DNA of 42,331 nucleotides from Candidatus Zhuqueibacterota bacterium (lineage in GTDB: Bacteria > Zhuqueibacterota > Zhuqueibacteria > Residuimicrobiales > Krinioviventaceae), in contig JAFGSB010000174.1 of the NCBI GenBank assembly GCA_016934825.1, forward strand, positions 1-42,331. The letters run 5' to 3'. This document shows positions 18,209 to 27,325 of the stretch, piece by piece; the stretch's first letter is position 1, and each line of letters begins with the position of its first letter. Made by a program: the position numbers and the translations under genes. Below the pieces are notes generated by a model that worked only from the letters and a program-made list of their open reading frames with translations, was not told the DNA's origin and made no database searches.

Positions 18209-20494
18209 TTGGTAAAAAAATACAAGCTGGAAATTATCCTCGCTGTTCTTTTGTTTTTTACTTTTTCTTTTGTTTATGCAAAAGTAAATCCTGATAAATT
18301 ATCCGGAAGAAAAACGAGTTTAAGAAAGACTGCAACCAGGCCGGACAAAGAATTCAAAGCGCATACCATTGGCACAATGTGGAATGTCATTACAAATTAC
18401 GGCAGCTTTGGTGACCCAAATTTTTCAACTTCCGGCAGGCCCTCGATTCAGTGGCCGGGCGGTACCAGAAATGATTATTTGTATGACGCGGCGATCTGGG
18501 TTTCAACTATTTTAAATGGTGAAAAACTTTGCAGCTCATATTTTTACTATTATGAAGAGTGGGAACCGTCTGACGGATCTCAATTCCTTATGGGAAATGA
18601 CGAGGTGGCGGCCGTAGGAACACCCAAATCTATTCATGATAGTTATTGCGTGTACGATGACCTGGAGCCCAAGACTGAGCATGTCCCGCTTGGGCTGAAA
18701 GTTGTTGAACGCGGGCTTACCTGGAGTATGCCGGAATTTGATGATTTTGTTGTTTATGAATTTGATATTATCAATACCGGTTTGAACGGTTTTCTTAAAG
18801 AGGTTTATATAAGCTGGTGGTCGGATCTCGACGTGTCTTCTATTGATGTAAGCGATACCAATATAGACGACCTTGTTGATTATGACGGTTATGATGGCAG
18901 CGATACAAAAACCGATGAGATTGATATTGTCGACCCGTTGGATCTGGATGGCGACGGTTTAACAGGATATGATGATTATGGAATCCCATATGGACATAAA
19001 ATGGGAGGATTTAATGATAATTATGATGAGACGCAGATTGAAGGGGATGGAATATTTGATGAATATACATTAATTGAGGATGAGCGCGGAGACCCCGTAT
19101 TTGCCGACGCGGATATCGTTATTGGCGATTACGAAATTGCCGCCGGTGATTCGCTTCGCCGCGCCGACGGGACGGTCATGGTCGGATGGAAGGTACCCCG
19201 AAGTATGTCTTATATTTATGATGGCGATAACCCGACGTCGTCCGAAAATGATTTTGGAGAAAGATCATTAAAACCAGATTGTGCCGGATTCGTCGGCGGC
19301 CGGATTATTTATGCCGATTCCACTGCTACAGATTATTTTTTCCCAGTCCAGGACAGTTCTCATTCAAGGATTATTCGGGCTTTTTCGCATCAATGGTGGA
19401 ACTGGGAGAGCGATCCTGATAACGATATTGAACAATACGATTATCAAAAGGGACAACATGAGTTCAGCAAGGGTTACAAATTTTTACCCAATCCGCTTGA
19501 CGTTGGCGCTCCGACCTTTGATTATCGCTATCTTTTAACTGTCGGCCCCTACGATATTGCACCCGGCGATACAGTTCGTGTCGTTTACGCCGAAGCTATT
19601 GGACTTGGATTACAGGGTATGCGTGAAAATGCGGATAATGCATTAAAAGCGTACTACGCCGGAAGTTTAAAGAGCAGCCCATACAACCCGTTGCCGCCTC
19701 ACAAGGACACGCACTGGTTGCTGCCGGCGCCTCCGCCGGCTCCCAATTTGCGATACAGTCCTTCAGACCGTTCCGTTAAATTGGTATGGGACAATATTGC
19801 CGAGATTACCCCGGACACGAAAACAAAAGAAATTGATTTTGTCGGCTATAAAATATACAGAGCCAAGTATACCCCGAGCAACTGGACGATGATTGCGGCG
19901 TTTGATAATGTTGATGGTTCGGTCAAAGTCGTAAATACTGAAAGAGATTCTCTGGGTTTTGTGGATCTTCCGAATATTGTCAATGAATTTGTAGATGAAG
20001 GTGGGAAGACGCCATGGGGTGATACTGTTGAACCCCCCATTAATGGTATCCCTTATTTCTATTCCGTTGTTGCCTTTGACACCGGTGACGAGACAATCAA
20101 TTTACCACCCTCAGAGAGCGGAAAATCAAATTATAGTAAAACCGAAAGCGGCGCCCCGCTGGCCGTCATTCCAAAAGGGATGTATGAGGATGAAGTGAAA
20201 AATTTTGATATGTCAAAAATCAAGGTTGTCCCCAATCCATATAAAGCAACGGACGTATTTGAAGATATTTATGAAAATGCGATACTGTTTACAAACCTCC
20301 CGCCGGTATGCAAGATATCTGTTTTCACGTTAAGCGGTGATCTTGTTATTGCAATTGATCATACCGACGGAAGCAGTATGGAAAAATGGGATTTGATTTC
20401 ACGTAATGTTCAATCGGTAGTAAGTGGTTTATATATTTATGTCGTCGAAACCGATGATGATAAATTTATCGATAAATTTGTTATCATGATGTAA
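18209..20494 (+). CDS. Exported protein with FN3-like region and C-terminal PNPY sorting-like tail
   Basis: The longest frame opens at GTG 18194, but GGAGGTG (18196-18202) is a strong ribosome binding site that overlaps it, so I choose TTG 18209, six bases after the site. This gives 761 residues and a clean signal peptide (MVKKYKLEIILAVLLFFTFSFVYA). I recognise no catalytic domain. There is an acidic calcium-loop-like stretch (DLDGDGLTGYDDYG, about 250-265). An FN3-like segment follows (PAPNLRYSPSDRSVKLVWD, around residue 510). The end, KVVPNPYKATDVFE up to GLYIYVVETDDDKFIDKFVI, resembles type A sorting or FlgD-like tails. It lies between a TonB-dependent receptor and a PorV-like gene and does not look like SusD. 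Confidence 0.82.
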   Translation: MVKKYKLEIILAVLLFFTFSFVYAKVNPDKLSGRKTSLRKTATRPDKEFKAHTIGTMWNVITNYGSFGDPNFSTSGRPSIQWPGGTRNDYLYDAAIWVSTILNGEKLCSSYFYYYEEWEPSDGSQFLMGNDEVAAVGTPKSIHDSYCVYDDLEPKTEHVPLGLKVVERGLTWSMPEFDDFVVYEFDIINTGLNGFLKEVYISWWSDLDVSSIDVSDTNIDDLVDYDGYDGSDTKTDEIDIVDPLDLDGDGLTGYDDYGIPYGHKMGGFNDNYDETQIEGDGIFDEYTLIEDERGDPVFADADIVIGDYEIAAGDSLRRADGTVMVGWKVPRSMSYIYDGDNPTSSENDFGERSLKPDCAGFVGGRIIYADSTATDYFFPVQDSSHSRIIRAFSHQWWNWESDPDNDIEQYDYQKGQHEFSKGYKFLPNPLDVGAPTFDYRYLLTVGPYDIAPGDTVRVVYAEAIGLGLQGMRENADNALKAYYAGSLKSSPYNPLPPHKDTHWLLPAPPPAPNLRYSPSDRSVKLVWDNIAEITPDTKTKEIDFVGYKIYRAKYTPSNWTMIAAFDNVDGSVKVVNTERDSLGFVDLPNIVNEFVDEGGKTPWGDTVEPPINGIPYFYSVVAFDTGDETINLPPSESGKSNYSKTESGAPLAVIPKGMYEDEVKNFDMSKIKVVPNPYKATDVFEDIYENAILFTNLPPVCKISVFTLSGDLVIAIDHTDGSSMEKWDLISRNVQSVVSGLYIYVVETDDDKFIDKFVIMM

Positions 20495-20556
20495 TTACTT
20501 TATAAACCGAAACATACTAATGGATTGCAAATTTTATAATAAAGAGGTTTAGACTG

Positions 20557-21588
20557 ATGAAGAAACTAATTGTTGCTTTTATTAGCATTACTTTAATATT
20601 TGGACTCTTTCAGGTCACAATGGCGCAGCAATTTGCCAAGGTTGGAACAGCCGGGACTCAATTTTTAAAGATCGGTACCGGCGCAAGAAATGTCGGGCTT
20701 GGGAATGCCTGTGTAGCCATAGTTGATGACGCTTCGGCTGTCTTTTGGAATCCCGGAGGTTTGGCTAAAGTTGATAATTATAGTGTAATGGTGTCTCATA
20801 TACGATGGTTTGCAGATATACAGTTAAATTCTGTCAGTATTGCCAAAACATTACCGGGTATAGGTACAATCGGTTTGAGTGCTTTATTTCTTGGCTCCGG
20901 TGAAATGGATATCACCACTTACCAGTTTCAGGAAGGGACCGGAGAAACGTTTTCAAAGAATGACATGATGGTGGGCATTTCTTTTTCCAGGTATTTAACC
21001 GATAAATTTTCTTTTGGCGGTACGTTGAAATATGTCCGTGAAGATTACGGGACGATCAATGAGATAACCGGGGATGACGAGATCACTAGCGCCCTTGCTT
21101 TTGATGTCGGCGCTGTTTATCAAACCGGATTCAAATCGTTAAGGATGGGAATTTCTATTCAGAATTTTGGTCCGGAAATGCAAATACCCGGAAAATATAA
21201 AGATATTATTGGTTTCGATTCCAAAACCCAGGAATATGTAACCGAACCGGAGGATAATTACAGACCTTATCATATACCCCTGCTGTTCAGAGCCGGTGTG
21301 GCTTATGATTTACTTGAAACGGCAGCAAACAAGATTACTGTTGCAGGAGATCTCGTACATTTGAATGATAATGTGGAACAGGTCAATCTTGGCGGGGAGT
21401 ACTGGTTCAACAACCTCATATGCATACGAGGAGGATATATCGGTAATCACGATTCCGCTAATTTCTCAGTGGGTGGAAGTTTGAATTTATCCCTGAGCCA
21501 GTTAGGCGCAGCCAGTCTGGATTACAGTTATACTGATTTTGGTATTTTGGATTTTGTACACCAGATGTCAATGACATTTTCTTTTTAG
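20557..21588 (+). CDS. PorV/PorQ-like outer-membrane beta-barrel protein
   Basis: The 343-residue protein starts with a signal peptide (MKKLIVAFISITLIFGLFQVTMAQ). The next segment, KVGTAGTQFLKIGTGARNVG, and DDASAVFWNPGGLA are the N-terminal signature of the PorV/PorQ (UPF0164) family. The remainder alternates hydrophobic beta strands with short turns and ends MTFSF, with the terminal Phe typical of barrel proteins. In Bacteroidetes, PorV escorts type IX secretion cargo to the surface and PorQ is an accessory component. Here the gene sits next to genes for proteins with sorting tails, which fits a similar shuttle role (inference). No core T9SS gene is in the window. Confidence 0.85.
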   Translation: MKKLIVAFISITLIFGLFQVTMAQQFAKVGTAGTQFLKIGTGARNVGLGNACVAIVDDASAVFWNPGGLAKVDNYSVMVSHIRWFADIQLNSVSIAKTLPGIGTIGLSALFLGSGEMDITTYQFQEGTGETFSKNDMMVGISFSRYLTDKFSFGGTLKYVREDYGTINEITGDDEITSALAFDVGAVYQTGFKSLRMGISIQNFGPEMQIPGKYKDIIGFDSKTQEYVTEPEDNYRPYHIPLLFRAGVAYDLLETAANKITVAGDLVHLNDNVEQVNLGGEYWFNNLICIRGGYIGNHDSANFSVGGSLNLSLSQLGAASLDYSYTDFGILDFVHQMSMTFSF

Positions 21589-21656
21589 AATATGACTTTA
21601 GATAAATTAAATTAATCCGTAATATGAATGCTTTGTCTCTACCGGAGGGATGATAT

Positions 21657-24600
21657 ATGTTTAAAAATTTAATGAAAGTATTATTTATTTTCATTCTTAT
21701 ATGTGGAACTCTAAACGCACAGAATTTAGGTGATTCAAAATTTTTATGGGTTCACAATTTTCAATTTTTTCAATTTGATTACAAGATCGGTGCAACCCTT
21801 CAGGCAACAGGTGATAAATGCAATGTCTGGGTGGAAAATAATCTTGTGACTGCCATTGCCGTTGATGAAACAAATTCAATTGTTTATGCCGGCACCAAAA
21901 ACAGCGGCGTTTTACAGAAAAAGCTTGATGAGGATAAATGGATTCGAATAACCAATGGTTTACCCAGAAGTTCTCGTGTTCTGGGACTGGCGCCGATTCA
22001 TGATCTTTTAATAACAAAGGATAATTTGGTTTTGGCAGGAACGGATGACGGCTTATTCAAATACGATACCCAAATCGAAAGATGGAGAAAAGTATCCATC
22101 GGCGATCCGGTATTTGCAATTGTGGAAAACGAGGGGCTGATTTACGCCGGGATAGGCGGTCATTTATGGGCTGACGATGACGATGACGATAGTGATATCG
22201 ATTTCGCCATGGGTGTATTTGTCAGTAAAGACGGCGGCAACAGTTTTACAAGGAAATCTCGTGGTTTGCCTTTCGACAATGATGATGAATATCTTGCTGT
22301 ATATCATCTTGAAAAATCAAATGGGAGCGTTTTTGCGACAACCGATGCTGGAATTTTTAAAACCAGCAATGGAGGCGAATACTGGGAAGCTATTGAGAAA
22401 AATATTACCGCCGAGGCAGCCAATATTAAAGTAAAGGTATGGGATTCTACTCTGGATGAAGCGGAGATGGCAGCCCTGGGTGAATCAATAGGTCCGCAAT
22501 ACGATAATTGGTTGGCTGTTGAAGGTATCAGTAATGAAGATAGTGTTGTTGTTGTTCAATATGACAGTTCGGATCAGATAATCAGAAAATGGATATGTCC
22601 TGCGAATAATACCCCGAACACCGATCCGTTATATCCTGTAAGAAATGTTCCCGGGATCGTTGGTGATAACGGTAAATATACAATAAAAGTGAATTTTTAT
22701 ACCAGAGATCCCTTGACAGCTTACTTACCCGATTATTCGCAATTGGATATCAACGATTTGAAATACCGCGGCGAAGCGGCCACGGCCACAATAGTGGATC
22801 CGCAAAAAGAGTTGTTACTTGTGGTTTCATACCCCGATGATCCGAATTTTGAAGTCGGCGGAAAATTCATTACGGTAAAATATATAACAAACAGCGACAC
22901 CCTGGTATGGAGTGATAAATCCATTACCCTCCGTGGATTAAATAAGGATAAAAAGGGTATTCTTTTAAGAAATGAAAAATTGATTTATGGTAAACCGATA
23001 GATAATTATGATGTGTTGAATAATGATGATACTATTTCAAAAATGGAATTTACCACGGCAAGTGGAATTGTTTTTACAAAATTTGCTTATTCCGAAAAAG
23101 AAGATGTATTATTTGCCGGAAATGAAAATGGCGTTTACAGGACAATTGATCAGGGAAAACAATGGAGCCTGATAGGTTCGACAACCGAAGGATTGGAAAA
23201 TATTGATATTACCAGCCTGTTCGTTGCCGATGACGGTAAAATTTATGCGGGCACAAAAGACGGTGTCTTCATGAGTGAAAACAACGGCGCCTCCTGGATT
23301 TCATTATCCGTCATAGACCCGGAAACGGAAATTAACGCCTTAACTATTGTAAATTCGATTCTTTACGTTGGCTCACCTTATGGCTTTTTCACCTCAGTTG
23401 ACAATGGGAATACCTGGGACAGTGAAAATTTGGGTATGTCTGCTTTTGTAACCGACACTGATATTGATAATATTATTACGATTTATGAAAAATCAACACC
23501 GAAAGATCCCAGCAAGGGTATTTATCAATTAATAACTGAAGAATTCGGGGCAGAGAGGCTGCCGGATTTTGACAAGCAGGGGAAAATAAATATTGTTTTG
23601 CATAATATTGTAGAAAAAGGCGAGACGGAAAATACAACTTCAAACGGGAATAATGGAACAACCAAATTGAACGGTTATTTCCGGGCCGAAGATCAAAGTT
23701 TGGTTGGAAATACCAATAAAGGTGAATATATCTATATAGACAGCAAGGAATCTACCGAGGCGGAACGGGGAAGCGCTCTTGCCCATCAATTATTAAGATT
23801 AATGATTTGGAACAAAGATTATAATGAGGAAAGATGGTTAAGCGAGAGTATTGCATTTTTCGCGGAAAAAACATGCGGATACTCCTTACCGACCGCTATG
23901 CCTAATTTTCAAACATTAACCGGGGCAAATAAAGTTTTTACCCTGATTGCCGGCACGCCTTTAAGTCCATGGGCGGTTGACCCCAAGGACGGAGATATGA
24001 ATAACCGGTTTACAATGGTATCGATGTTTTCCACATTTTTATTTGAAAATTTCGGTGGATATGATTTCCTTAACAAAGTAATAGATGAACCGGAAAACGG
24101 CTGGGTTGGTATTCAAAAGGTATTAGATGAACAAGATATAAAATTTGCAGATATTTTTGCTGCCTGGACGGTGGCCAACGCTGTTAATGATGTTACTGTA
24201 AAAGATCCAATTACCGGCGCCGCTTTTGGTTACCAGGATTCCACCTATTCTACAGTATTGAATAATTATATTGCTTCAAAAGGATTAGGAATGAATTATG
24301 GTAATCTTTTTGGACATAATACATCATTATCCAATATAAAGGAATATTCAGTAAATGCCGAATATAAAGAAGGCTTAAATAACTGGGCATCCATGATTCG
24401 TTACTTTTTCCCCAATCCGGGTTTGTCTGATCCGGTTAAATCTGTTGTGAGTTACTGGGGCAAAGATCTTATAACCGGCGAACCGATAAGTTATAAAATG
24501 AATGCCGGCGATAATACGAATTTACGCGTGCAATTAATTAAAGTCAAAGAGGACGGAAAAAAAGACGTTGAAGATTTAACCCCCTTATTCAATGATGAAA

Positions 24601-25781
24601 AAGAGTTGTCTTTTAATGTTTTATCCAAATATGAGCCCAACGCGGATACGACGCAACTGAAATATCACGAAATGTATGTTTTAATCAGCAACCAGGACTC
24701 ATTAGGCGGAGCTGCAAAATTTGTACAGGTGAAAGACGTTACACCGCCGGAAGTAAAATATCAACTTGTGCAAAATCCGTTATATCCGGAATTCCTCGAC
24801 ATTTTTATATCTTCAAATGAAAAAACCTTTTCGGATGTCGGCGAACAGTATGAAAATCCGACTGTTGAAATGGTATTCTTTACCGATACGACTAAGGTAG
24901 AAGTTGATACTTTTGCCACAGCTTTTAACAGCGCCAATAAGGCACAATACTATATTTATAAGGGCCGGTATCATTTAACTGAAGAAGGTGAAGTAAATCT
25001 TGTTATCCGAAAATTACAGGACCTTCCGGGGAATGATACGGATTTGATCATTACACCGCTTTCTGTTCAAAAGGCAAAACCACAATACGTCAATACAATG
25101 ATCAGTCCCGATAAAAATGCAAGGGTCTTTTTACCTGAAAATTCGTTAAATAATTTTACTTACCTTACTTCCATGGCAAGTAAACCGGAAAGCAGCGACG
25201 CTCTTAGAAAAATTGATCCTCAAAAAGCAATTTCTTATATCGGTAATATTTATCAGTTTGGGCCGGTGGGTCAGGAGCTCCTGAAAAATGCGACTTTAAC
25301 AGTCAATTATGATAATGAATTTAACGGGAATGAGGACAATATAGGACTTTATATTCTTGAAAATAATAACTGGACAAAAGTTCCCGCTGTTTTGGATAAA
25401 AAACAAAACACTTTTACCGCAAATGTAAACAAACTTGGTGTTTTTGCGGTTATTGAAGGATATGTTGATGATACCAATAATCAAAATACTACTCAATTGC
25501 CGGTAACTTTTGCAGTATCTCAAAACTATCCGAATCCGTTCAACCCGACAACAGAAATAAAATATCAACTGCCGAATGCTGAATTGGTAAGTCTTAAAGT
25601 ATATAATATGAACGGCCAATTAGTGACAACCCTGGTAGATGGGCAAATCAATGCCGGATATCATAACGTTCGATGGGATGGAATGAATTCAGCCGGTATA
25701 AAAGTAAGCAGCGGTGTTTATTTGTACGAAATTAAAGCCGGTAATTTTAGAGAAACAAAGAAAATGATTTTGTTAAAATAA
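21657..25781 (+). CDS. Large secreted protein: BNR-type propeller, degenerate M30-like peptidase domain, type A sorting tail
   Basis: The 1374-residue protein has an N-terminal signal peptide (ending near LNAQN). Repeats of the BNR/sortilin type follow, each reading like GVFxSxDGGxxW, for example VFVSKDGGNSFTRKS, IFKTSNGGEYWEAIE, VYRTIDQGKQWSLIG and VFMSENNGASWISLS. Around residues 640-740 there is an M30-like peptidase domain whose zinc site is degraded: AHQLLRLMIW near 710 occupies the place of an AHEFQHLI-type motif, so the catalytic Glu is Gln and the second His is Arg. A WLSESIAFFAE segment follows at 725. The C-terminus from about 1288 is a sorting tail: SQNYPNPFNPTTEIKYQ, then GVYLYEIKAG and TKKMILLK. 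A GGAGGGATGAT site precedes the ATG. Confidence 0.87.
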   Translation: MFKNLMKVLFIFILICGTLNAQNLGDSKFLWVHNFQFFQFDYKIGATLQATGDKCNVWVENNLVTAIAVDETNSIVYAGTKNSGVLQKKLDEDKWIRITNGLPRSSRVLGLAPIHDLLITKDNLVLAGTDDGLFKYDTQIERWRKVSIGDPVFAIVENEGLIYAGIGGHLWADDDDDDSDIDFAMGVFVSKDGGNSFTRKSRGLPFDNDDEYLAVYHLEKSNGSVFATTDAGIFKTSNGGEYWEAIEKNITAEAANIKVKVWDSTLDEAEMAALGESIGPQYDNWLAVEGISNEDSVVVVQYDSSDQIIRKWICPANNTPNTDPLYPVRNVPGIVGDNGKYTIKVNFYTRDPLTAYLPDYSQLDINDLKYRGEAATATIVDPQKELLLVVSYPDDPNFEVGGKFITVKYITNSDTLVWSDKSITLRGLNKDKKGILLRNEKLIYGKPIDNYDVLNNDDTISKMEFTTASGIVFTKFAYSEKEDVLFAGNENGVYRTIDQGKQWSLIGSTTEGLENIDITSLFVADDGKIYAGTKDGVFMSENNGASWISLSVIDPETEINALTIVNSILYVGSPYGFFTSVDNGNTWDSENLGMSAFVTDTDIDNIITIYEKSTPKDPSKGIYQLITEEFGAERLPDFDKQGKINIVLHNIVEKGETENTTSNGNNGTTKLNGYFRAEDQSLVGNTNKGEYIYIDSKESTEAERGSALAHQLLRLMIWNKDYNEERWLSESIAFFAEKTCGYSLPTAMPNFQTLTGANKVFTLIAGTPLSPWAVDPKDGDMNNRFTMVSMFSTFLFENFGGYDFLNKVIDEPENGWVGIQKVLDEQDIKFADIFAAWTVANAVNDVTVKDPITGAAFGYQDSTYSTVLNNYIASKGLGMNYGNLFGHNTSLSNIKEYSVNAEYKEGLNNWASMIRYFFPNPGLSDPVKSVVSYWGKDLITGEPISYKMNAGDNTNLRVQLIKVKEDGKKDVEDLTPLFNDEKELSFNVLSKYEPNADTTQLKYHEMYVLISNQDSLGGAAKFVQVKDVTPPEVKYQLVQNPLYPEFLDIFISSNEKTFSDVGEQYENPTVEMVFFTDTTKVEVDTFATAFNSANKAQYYIYKGRYHLTEEGEVNLVIRKLQDLPGNDTDLIITPLSVQKAKPQYVNTMISPDKNARVFLPENSLNNFTYLTSMASKPESSDALRKIDPQKAISYIGNIYQFGPVGQELLKNATLTVNYDNEFNGNEDNIGLYILENNNWTKVPAVLDKKQNTFTANVNKLGVFAVIEGYVDDTNNQNTTQLPVTFAVSQNYPNPFNPTTEIKYQLPNAELVSLKVYNMNGQLVTTLVDGQINAGYHNVRWDGMNSAGIKVSSGVYLYEIKAGNFRETKKMILLK
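25527..25552 (+). repeat. Conserved DNA block in sorting tail, copy 1
   Basis: These 26 bases encode the YPNPFNPTT part of the tail. They are identical to 33525-33550 and match 29864-29889 at 24 of 26 positions, including wobble positions. Confidence 0.8.
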
Positions 25782-25849
25782 TAAATGGTTTTTGATCGTT
25801 GTATTATATTTGAATGATTTCGGATATATTGAGTGTAAAGGAGGCATTA

Positions 25850-27166
25850 ATGACCCATATAAAGACAAGTACAAAGAAGATATGCTTTTTTGTGTTAATC
25901 AGTCTGGTATTTTTAATTTTAATGATATCAGGATGTTCTCATAAATCTGATAATATTCCCACTAAACCGGAAAGTGTGGAATCTTTAATAAATGACGGCT
26001 GGGAAGCATTTCAGGCAGGTGATTATAACAAAGCTATCCTCAATTTTGAACAAACCCTAAAAAGAAATGTAGATCCGGAAATTTCTATAAACGCTTATCG
26101 TGGTTTGGGCTGGACTTATAGCCGAATTGAAAAATATTCTCAGGCAATTACTAATTTTAGTTTTGTAATCAGTCTTGAAACTGTTCGAACAAAAAGACTC
26201 CCGGTAATCAATTCGGAAAAAGTACCGGCTTTTGCCATACCCGACACGGCAGATGTTCGATTTAATGGTAACTGGCAGATGACAACCGATGCTTATATTG
26301 TAAATGTTGAAGATGTCGAGAGTTATAATACCAGAGTAAACCAAAAACTGGGTCCGGCCCCCGCATTTATTCTCGATCCGGGAATAGAATCGATCAATCT
26401 TCCCAAATCAGAAATAAGTAACAAAGCCGGTACAGATTTAGGGAGCCCGCTTGACAATTCATTATCGTTCAGTCCGGACAGTCTGAAAACTGCAGTGCAT
26501 TCGGTGGAAGATATGGCATCTCTCTATGATTTTTATCTTGATGCGCAAAAGGGTGTTGTTGAAATACTGCCGAGGATATATAAACTTGAAAACATAACCG
26601 CCAATTTTAAGTACCATGAAAAAGGATATATTATTAAAAGAACTGAAAATCAATTCGTTTCCCTGGAAAAAACTCTGGACGACCTGACCAAGACGCCGCC
26701 TGACAGCGTTGGAGATATTTATTATTTGAAAGGCAGTTTTTATAATAAATACAATCCGGATGATCCAACATCCGGTGGAACATTTTTGCAGGCGGATGCT
26801 TATGCCGGTATGTCTGCGGTTTATCTCGCACAGGGCGAATTCCAGTTGGCTATTAATGCCGCACGGGCTCTAATTTATATTAACCAGGATTTAAAAACGA
26901 TGGATGAGACGCATTTTCCATATAAACGATCTTTATATGAAAGTGATAACAGTTTTGATCTGTGGGATTTTTATAAAATATTAGCCATTAGTTGTTTTAA
27001 TGTGAATGATTATTTAGGTGCGGAAAAAATTGTTGAAATAAATATGGATCAGGGTAAAGATGCTGTTGATAATAGCAAAGCAGAATTCATTTTTGATTTA
27101 TTAACCAAAATAAATTCATTGCCGGATGACGCACCGGGCGGTTGGATGCCCGTTGATATTTGGTAA
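25850..27166 (+). CDS. TPR-containing outer-membrane-type lipoprotein
   Basis: The start is ATG 25850, five bases after AAGGAGG; an in-frame ATG at 25814 adds 12 residues that spoil the signal peptide. The 438-residue product has a lipoprotein signal (MTHIKTSTKKICFFVLISLV, then LMISGC with Cys29) and Ser at +2, which suggests outer-membrane retention. Residues about 45-110 contain tetratricopeptide-like pairs, for example GWEAFQAGDYNKAILNFEQ and GLGWTYSRIEKYSQAITNF. A second TPR-like part lies near AGMSAVYLAQGEFQLAINAAR. The function is unknown; TPR lipoproteins often scaffold outer-membrane complexes. It stands between two genes for secreted proteins with sorting tails, 68 bases after the first. 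Confidence 0.85.
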   Translation: MTHIKTSTKKICFFVLISLVFLILMISGCSHKSDNIPTKPESVESLINDGWEAFQAGDYNKAILNFEQTLKRNVDPEISINAYRGLGWTYSRIEKYSQAITNFSFVISLETVRTKRLPVINSEKVPAFAIPDTADVRFNGNWQMTTDAYIVNVEDVESYNTRVNQKLGPAPAFILDPGIESINLPKSEISNKAGTDLGSPLDNSLSFSPDSLKTAVHSVEDMASLYDFYLDAQKGVVEILPRIYKLENITANFKYHEKGYIIKRTENQFVSLEKTLDDLTKTPPDSVGDIYYLKGSFYNKYNPDDPTSGGTFLQADAYAGMSAVYLAQGEFQLAINAARALIYINQDLKTMDETHFPYKRSLYESDNSFDLWDFYKILAISCFNVNDYLGAEKIVEINMDQGKDAVDNSKAEFIFDLLTKINSLPDDAPGGWMPVDIW

Positions 27167-27240
27167 TAATTGTGTTTAATAATTATAAAATTTAATACAG
27201 TTATTCAAATTTAAAGACCAGAACAATTAAAATATCAATG

Positions 27241-27250
27241 AGGAGGTGAT
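27241..27250 (+). promoter_or_regulatory. Orphan perfect Shine-Dalgarno sequence in leader
   Basis: AGGAGGTGAT fully complements the usual 16S rRNA 3' end but no ATG follows at normal spacing. The next gene starts 76 bases on with its own GGGAGG. An in-frame GTG at 27246 opens a 27-codon frame whose TGA (27327-27329) overlaps that gene's ATG. Confidence 0.35.
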
Positions 27251-27325
27251 AAATAAAAGCATTCATATTTTTAACACATTTAAATTATTATTAATAGTGC
27301 GTTCACCCTTTATATGGGAGGAAAT

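Noticed and set aside
18209-20494. Calling the gene after the first TonB-dependent receptor a SusD homologue.
   Set aside because: It has a normal signal peptide without a lipobox Cys, FN3-like and PNPY-tail features, and no SusD motifs.
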